Positions 57,682 through 64,000 of a stretch of DNA of 64,000 nt are shown one piece after another. The notes beneath the pieces were generated by a model. The model ran no database searches. It worked only from the letters and a program-made list of their open reading frames with translations, and was not told the DNA's origin. The first letter of the stretch is position 1. Each line of letters starts with the position of its first letter. A program made the translations under genes and the position numbers. Source of the DNA: Parapristionchus giblindavisi (Eukaryota; Nematoda; Chromadorea; Rhabditida; Diplogasteridae). The DNA lies in the NCBI GenBank assembly GCA_943737045.1, contig CALSFV010000261.1, positions 372,001 through 436,000 of the forward strand, written 5' to 3'.

Positions 57682-59643
57682 ATGAATTCTCTGCGCGCGA
57701 TGCACGTGCCGACGGGAACGATGATGACTGATCTACCCGCCCGATTCGAGAAGGTTCTTATCGATTTTTTTCACTTTTCAGTTATCGATTGATTACGTTG
57801 TTTTGAGTAATTATTAGTTAATTTATCGAAGACATGATCATAATACAAGGGGGAGGTCGAATATCTCTACCTTTTACTTGATAGTTTTATTGTTACAATT
57901 ATTAAATACGTGCATGCATATCACTCCTGTACATTGATTTACTTACTAAATTAATTTTGAAAATGTGGCCTTGTTTATAAAAAATCCAAGTTGCGGCTAG
58001 CCTTCATAGTTTGTAGCGTACTTTTCGACGTATGTAGGGCGGTACTGTAACAATAATAATAATAATATTGAATGAATGGTTCCATACGACTATCTGTATA
58101 AGGGGGAAGTTAAGAGAGATCGAAAAAAGAATTATCGATGTATTCTCGTCATACCGTATCAGAGCGTGTTCCGTTCAGGAGTGACGTCGATAGATTTCTC
58201 GCCACAATCTGGCTACATGGCAGTGGGCACGACCAATGGCGCCACTCGACTCAACACTTTAAGAGACCGGCTCGGTAAAAATTCACTATACCCCGGAAAT
58301 TTCCCCTAGTAAAAGGATTCAGGTCTCCATGCTTTCATGGTGGAAGGTGGCCTGGCTCCTATTTGCAAAAGTGTTGTGAGTCTCCAACGCGGCAAAATTC
58401 CAAAGTCGAAAAAATGGCAAACTTCGAAAAATCATATTTTGCGAATGAAACCAGTTAGCCTCGATATTGTTTCACGGTATAGTTGGCCATCTCAAAAGTG
58501 CGTAGAAACACTAGGAACATCGAATTATGGACGTCTACAAACACGTTTTTCAGCATTTCCGCGAGATTTTCACCCAGTCAAAATCAATAGACCGTAACTT
58601 CCTATAGCACATAAAATAGCCCACACGATTCTGCACTAATAAAACATAATTTCAAACGAATCGAGATTTTCTCAGTATTTAAAAAAAATCAAAATGTGCT
58701 TTTTGGGGCTGTTTTTTCGCCCCCAGACCACTTTCTTGGAGGGAATTGGATATGTTCTGTGTATCATGCGACATTCTGAGATGGGCTGAGCAAGAATCCA
58801 CTGAAACCCAAACGGCTGGCGCGCTCCTGGAAAAGTCGATTTCCATGACCTTCATGGGTTCATGGTCCGAAAATCTCGAAATTTTTCATGACTGGAAATG
58901 CTTCTTTCTTGTGGTCATCATGAAGCATGCTCAGTGTGAATTACTACGAAATAGTTTTCATCGTTTCATCGATCTGTTCAAATTTTGCAGAAAAAAATTT
59001 GTTCGGAAAAATATGTAAATAATCGTAAATAATTCAAATCTCATCCACTTCATCTGAGATCACGACAATGATGTACTCAGCCCATCTCAGAATGTCGCAT
59101 GATACGCAGAACATATCCAATTCCCTCCAAGAAAGTGGTCTGGGGGCGAAAAAACAGCCCCAAAAAGCACATTTTGATTTTTTTTAAATACTGAGAAAAT
59201 CTCGATTCGTTTGAAATTGTGTTTTATTAGTGCAGAATCGTGTGCGCTATTTTATGTGCTATAGGAAGTTACGGTCTATTGATTTTGACTGGGTGAAAAT
59301 CTCGCGGAAATGCTGAAAAACGTGTTTGTCGACGTCCACAATTCGATGTTCCTAGTGTTTCTACGCACTTTTGAGATGGCCAACTATACCGTGAAACAAT
59401 ATCGAGGCTAACTTGTTTCATTCGCAAAATATGATTTTTCGAAGTTTGCCATTTTTTCGACTTTGGAATTTTGCCGTTGACCGCGTTGGAGACCGAATGC
59501 CTCAATCACTACACTTTTGTAAATAGGAGCCAGGCCACCTTCCACCATGAAAGCATGGGGGGCCTGAATCCTTTTGCTAGGGGAAATTTCCGGGGAATCC
59601 TCAAAATGGTAAATAATTACGGAGCTTGTCTCTTAAGGAGTAT
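57682..59643 (+). pseudogene. UTP18-like last two exons, split by a TTAA element
   Basis: Exon 57,682-57,753 reads MNSLRAMHVPTGTMMTDLPA then RFEK, matching UTP18 NALRLVHLPSxTVFSNFP. Exon 58,179-58,260 reads VTSIDFSPQSGYMAVGTTNG then ATRLN. The following TACGAGATTCAG of the intact copies is reduced to AA, and CACTTTAA is interrupted by the element at 58,263; the tail GGAGTATTGA resumes at 59,637. The penultimate exon survives only in this copy. GAK exon 1 follows at 59,986, the same gene order as in the palindrome. Confidence 0.8.
58263..59632. mobile_element. TTAA-flanked fold-back element in UTP18 exon
   Basis: Begins GAGACCGGCTCGGTAA and ends TTACGGAGCTTGTCTC between TTAA duplicates (58,259-58,262 and 59,633-59,636). 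Nearly the whole element is an inverted repeat (58,315-58,985 vs 59,050-59,580) about a centre near 59,020. The uninterrupted target, with one TTAA, is at 23,211-23,214. Confidence 0.9.
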
Positions 59644-59985
59644 TGATTGATTGGTTGATTACGACAGATGAATTATCGATTGATCGATTGAATTGTTATT
59701 GTTTGCCGAACAACCTAATACTGTTGTTTCCTTTTTTTTCGTTGAGTTTACTATTACATAAATACACCTCGTTACGTTATGCTCTTACATACATCGTTAT
59801 TGTTGATTCTTGATCTTTGATCTTTGAACTATTTCGTTGTTTCTGCATCCATTCGGATAAAACACTTCCTCATACCTAATGTGTTTGTTCGTTATTGATT
59901 GGTTATTCGAGAATAATTTGCATATTTCGAAATGTGTAATTGTATTCAATCGATATATGTATCGATTGGGTGGATTTCAGCCGCA

Positions 59986-61128
59986 TTGGCGAACCTGCTG
60001 CGTGGTGCCATGAATCTGTTAGGAGGTCAATATTTCTTTTTTATTCTAATTTTATAAAAAGGTTGTTAATTCCTCCTGGTGAAGTCTGGTTTCAATCATT
60101 TTTAAAGCACGCGCTTCTTTGTCTCTCCTTAATCTTCGCATAACCTTCCATTTCTCTAATCTCTGTTTCATTTTCTTTTCTTTGATTATGCCATCGTTAC
60201 AATTCTAAAATGACTGTGATATTACCTATTATTGATTCGCTCGTTCCAAGCGGCTTCGCAACCGTATACACTTGTCAGGACGCCGCGTCATTAGCCTGGT
60301 ACGCGCTGGCTAATCACGAAGCGTCCGAATGATCCAGGACGAAATGCGTCTGCTGAAACAGGTATTGATTGATTTTCGTGATTTATTGATTGATTTTAGT
60401 GATTTATTGGTAACCTTGCGTTAACCTTATTGAAGTATGTATGAGGGAGCGTTTTTCGTTGAGGAACATTCGAAATTTGCATTATGTTACCTTTTTATAT
60501 CGCAATTGCAGCCTGGTGTAATGATGTATGAAATATGTTTCACGCATTTCTCATATCCCCTAATCGTTTCCAAGATTTCAATATTACAATATTTTGCGAA
60601 AAATCAATCAATAATATCTTCCTTTGTTCCAGCTGAGACACCCGCACATCATACGGTACTTCACGTCCATCTGCAGCGAGGCACGGACGGCGAGCGGAGC
60701 GAAGGAGTTCATCATCATGAGTGAACTGTAGTCTGGGAGGAAGTAATCGATAATCTATGTAGATGAGTGCAGTTATACAGTACCAATCGAAAATCGATAT
60801 CGCTTTATGCTCCGGCTTTGCAGGGTAGTATTGTAGCAAGTAGCGTACGAAAAAGTAACTTACTTTGAGTTACTGTTTCGCTATTTCATGAGCATATAGA
60901 GAAAAAGTAAATAAAAAGTAAGTTACTTTTCGCGCTACTTACTAATACTGCAAAACCGAAGTGATTGCAATAGTTCAGTACAACAGTTATATAATATAGA
61001 AATCACTTACTGTAGTTCATTATGACGGTGATCTAAGAAAGAATCGATAATCAAAATCAATCAATCAATAATCAGGTGGATCCGTTATCGATCTGATCAC
61101 GAGTGGCCAGTCACTGACGCTCGCACAG
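59986..61128 (+). pseudogene. GAK exons 1, 3, 4 and 5, third plus-strand copy
   Basis: Exon 1 (59,986-60,025) has lost its start (ATG to TTG). Exon 2 is deleted. Exon 3 (60,250-60,361) has a mutated acceptor, lacks LKVQ including the ATP-binding lysine, and has a 4-base deletion giving a frameshift. Exon 4 (60,633-60,729) loses its donor to a deletion and runs into TAG. Exon 5 (61,076-61,128) is the only complete one in the window: it reads GSVIDLITSGQSLTLAQ with a proper donor and supplies the reference for the deletion in both palindrome arms. Confidence 0.85.
60811..60962. mobile_element. Hairpin MITE in GAK intron 4
   Basis: CTCCGGCTTTGCAGGGTAGTA and TACTGCAAAACCGAAG, plus AAGTAACTTACTTT segments, form an inverted repeat of about 60-base arms. 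Absent from the other copies of this intron. Confidence 0.65.
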
Positions 61129-62690
61129 GTACGTAGTCATTTATTCTCGGCTTGAAAGATTCTATTGATTGATTTTTAGCTAAAAATTAGCACTCGGAGA
61201 ACTAATCTCTTTTTTGTCCTGTTATCAAACACGATATTTTTCTACTTGTTTCGAATCGTCCCTATCAATACTACCAAAACCAATTGCAAATCATTCTATT
61301 TCATTCTCATCATTCTAATTTCCTTAATCTTTATCATTTATTGAATTGTATAGAGTATAGTGCATCTTTGCAAGAATATTAAAAGGCGTTCTCGCTAAGA
61401 CGGCAAGTAAAGTGGCACAGTTGGTGAAAATCGTTTCTATGCGCTCAAACTTCACAGATGGAGTGCCTAGGGGTGGGATAGACTTCAGCCAAAAAATTGG
61501 ACTCCAAATGTGATCTTTGATTTTTGATCTCGCGAAAAATAAAGTTGAGATCATATCTTGTTATATACCATTCGAAAGAGCGCAAAAAGTTATGCTAGAA
61601 TGTAAATTTTCAGAGCTCTAGGTCTAGTATAGCTCCCGTAATGTGCGAAAGCCCAAATTTTTTGGACGTTTTCAATATTTAAAAAAATAAATCAGCACTT
61701 TACAATAATCTCCGGGGAATTTCACTGACGCTATCTTGTAGCAAATTTAATGTAGAATTTAATAAAAATTAATTGAGAAAAATCGATTATGTCTAAACAT
61801 CACTTTTAAGCCAACGCTATCGCCCGATCGAGTTCATTATTATGGGGTGGGTTCGAATCCCGCCAGAGATTAGAGAAATGGAAGGTTATGCGAACAGTGG
61901 CCGTAACGTTGGCAAACCATTTGGTGAGAATCGTGATGTCACAAGCATATGGGGATGAGGGGGGTGGGATTCCTAACAAACGCCTCCGCCTACGCTTGCG
62001 ACGTCATGCGTGCCGGCAAATGGTCTGGCAACGTTCATGGATACCTAGATATATTATACATACGGTCATGTGGTGTTACATTTTCAAAACGTGCGCACGC
62101 CGCACGCCAATCAATAAATCAATCAATCAATCGATATTCCTCACCAAAGTTCCGTAAAAACAAAGGTTCAATTTCAATCTATCAACAAATAGCTATCAGT
62201 ATGCCAAATATCACATTACACTAATTATTAACGTTGCTGTTGTTGTTCTGATCAGGATGAACAATTATTCCCAATAATACATTTTCGTAACCTCGAAATG
62301 TGAGGATCGACCCACTATATAAGGCTCATTTTATATGTTTTCATTTTATATGTTTATATTTTATATTTATATTTTATATGCAATTTAAGCGAAAAATAAC
62401 GATTTTTCTAAATCTACCAACAGTATTTTTTTTAAAATCATGTGAGAGCGCCCAAAATGTATAATGGCTGCCACTAAACCACTGATCAGTGATCTAATCG
62501 ATTAGTCAGAATGGAGTAGCTGCAGTTAGGCTAGCAATAAGAATTATATTCTATATTTTCGAATTCCAAAGCTTCAGCACTATCTGTCGAGTTGACCATG
62601 ATCAATTAAGATGCTCGCGCAACCCGAATCAGCCGGGTGAAAGTCTGTTGTTGCTCGTCTGATCAGGCAATAAGACTTATTCGTCATCAA
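61129..62690. other. Intron 5-like sequence and repeats, no gene
   Basis: 61,130-61,300 parallels GAK intron 5 (13,950-14,080 and 29,610-29,760). 61,905-62,042 is a CRE-type hairpin relative with an interrupted arm. 62,270-62,460 belongs to the CCCACTATATA family, and 62,580-62,690 resembles 46,555-46,665. No coding sequence recognised. Confidence 0.5.
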
Positions 62691-62693
62691 TAA

Positions 62694-62865
<172 letters not shown>

Positions 62866-63147
62866 TTTAAAAAATCGACCACTTTAGTATGGATTTGTTA
62901 AGTAGTCTGTCTGTAATTTGTGATTTATTGGTCAATTGGCGTCAACCTTATTGAAGAATGTATGAGGGTGTGATTTTTCGTCGAGGAACATTTGCATTAT
63001 GTTACCTTTTTATATCGCAAGTGCAGCCTGGTGTAATGATTTATGAAATAGGTTTCACGCATTTCTCATATCCCCTAATCGTTTCCTCGATTTCATTAAT
63101 ACAATATTTTGCGTAAAACCAATCAATAATATCTTCATCTGTTCCAG

Positions 63148-63726
63148 CTGAGACACCCGCACATCATACGGTACTTCACGTCTATCTGCAGCGAGGCACG
63201 GACGGCGAGCGGAGCGAAGGAGTTCATCCTCATGACTGAACTGTGCTCAGGTACAACGCTAGTCTGGGAGGATTCTATTGATTGATTTTGAGTCGAATAG
63301 CTACGTTACAGAATTTGAAAATCCGGCCAGGTTTCGTAGTTCGTTACGTACTTTTCGACTTATGGGAGGAATCAATCGATAATCGGTATAGATGAGTACA
63401 GAATGATGGTTGTCTAAAAAGCAATCGAAAATGTATATGGATTTAACATTACACTAGTACAGTATGATGGTTATATAGCATAAGAATCAATTGGTAATCG
63501 ATTTCGATCGATGATTACTCCATATGTCGAAAAGTACGTTATAAACTATGAAGCCTGACCGCATTTTGAGCTGAAACATCCCGAAAAATAAAAAAACCTG
63601 GCGGCATTTTGAAAAAGTGTAACATTCGACCTACTCTTGTACATTATGACTGTTATCTAAGAAACAATCAATAGGTGGATCCGTTATCGATCTGATCACG
63701 AGTGGCCAGCCACTACACTCGCGCAG
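63148..63726 (+). pseudogene. GAK exons 4 and 5, fourth plus-strand copy
   Basis: Exon 4 (63,148-63,250) is fully open, reading LRHPHIIRYFTSICSEARTA then SGAKEFILMTELCS, with an intact GTACAA donor, better preserved than at 28,196. Exon 5 (63,675-63,726) has a one-base deletion and an altered acceptor (AATAG). Two GTCGA-type MITE arms lie in the intron. The window ends in intron 5 sequence. Confidence 0.82.
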
Positions 63727-64000
63727 GTAGGCGATCATTAATTCTTTATTTGAAAGTTTTCTATAGATTGATTTGGCCCACAATTGGCACTAGGAGAACG
63801 AATATTTTCTGTTTTCCTATTACCGCACACGATATCTTTTTACTTGTTTCGAATCGACCCTATCAATACATGAAATCTCTTTCCTTAATCTTCATCACAT
63901 AGTTAATTTTATAGATTCTACAATATATAATTACGGCAGTTGTTCATTGCTGTGATAAAGAATACTGAAAAATAAATAAATAGATAAATAATAGGAATTT

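Overview
The window is eukaryotic nuclear DNA, most likely from a nematode. It is AT-rich, with many short introns (some 35-50 bases), GT...TTTCAG-type splice sites, dense Tc1/mariner-like, hAT-like and TTAA-type elements, and intron-borne simple repeats built on ATTGATTG and GATCTTT. I cannot name the species. There is no bacterial or organellar gene.

The window is built around broken copies of one two-gene locus: the last exons of a UTP18-like WD40 nucleolar protein, followed about 350 bases downstream on the same strand by a cyclin-G-associated kinase (GAK/auxilin) homologue. The GAK exons found cover the P-loop, N-lobe, HRD and DFG segments, C-lobe, an Asp/Pro/Phe-rich clathrin-adaptor linker and a C-terminal J domain with HPD. 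No copy is complete or intact. Copies lie on the minus strand at 2.8 kb, 4.9-16.5 kb and 46.7-48.1 kb, and on the plus strand at 23.1-35.2, 44.5, 51.2-54.0, 55.2-57.2, 57.7-61.1 and 63.1-63.7 kb.

Layout. 1-5.8 kb: diverged copy of the promoter-proximal region, hairpin repeats and tRNA-like modules. 5.8-38.3 kb: a giant inverted duplication. Its left arm carries UTP18-GAK on the minus strand and its right arm carries it on the plus strand. Its inner arms (about 15-19.2 and 20.4-24.6 kb) are nearly identical mirror images that meet inside a 1.2-kb fold-back transposon at 19,222-20,396. The right arm has an extra tandem copy of GAK exons 2-3 plus exon 7. Because the arms pair, many transposon insertions can be compared with the empty site on the other arm, giving exact target-site duplications. 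38.3-43.6 kb: an island of single-copy sequence holding the only apparently intact multi-exon gene, a 16-exon minus-strand gene for a RING/B-box/coiled-coil protein (about 552 residues, every splice phase consistent). 43.6-64 kb: further scrambled GAK/UTP18 pieces, several split by transposons at exactly definable positions (a TTAA element at the J-domain splice acceptor, another in the UTP18 last exon, a hAT-like element in a kinase C-lobe exon).

The most unusual signals are: the palindrome whose centre is a fold-back element with inverted rather than direct flanks; a group of fold-back elements with 3-bp TNA target duplications whose arms repeatedly contain different tRNA-like (A-box plus B-box) modules; and the sense/antisense arrangement of GAK exons, which could yield double-stranded RNA matching a functional parent gene elsewhere.
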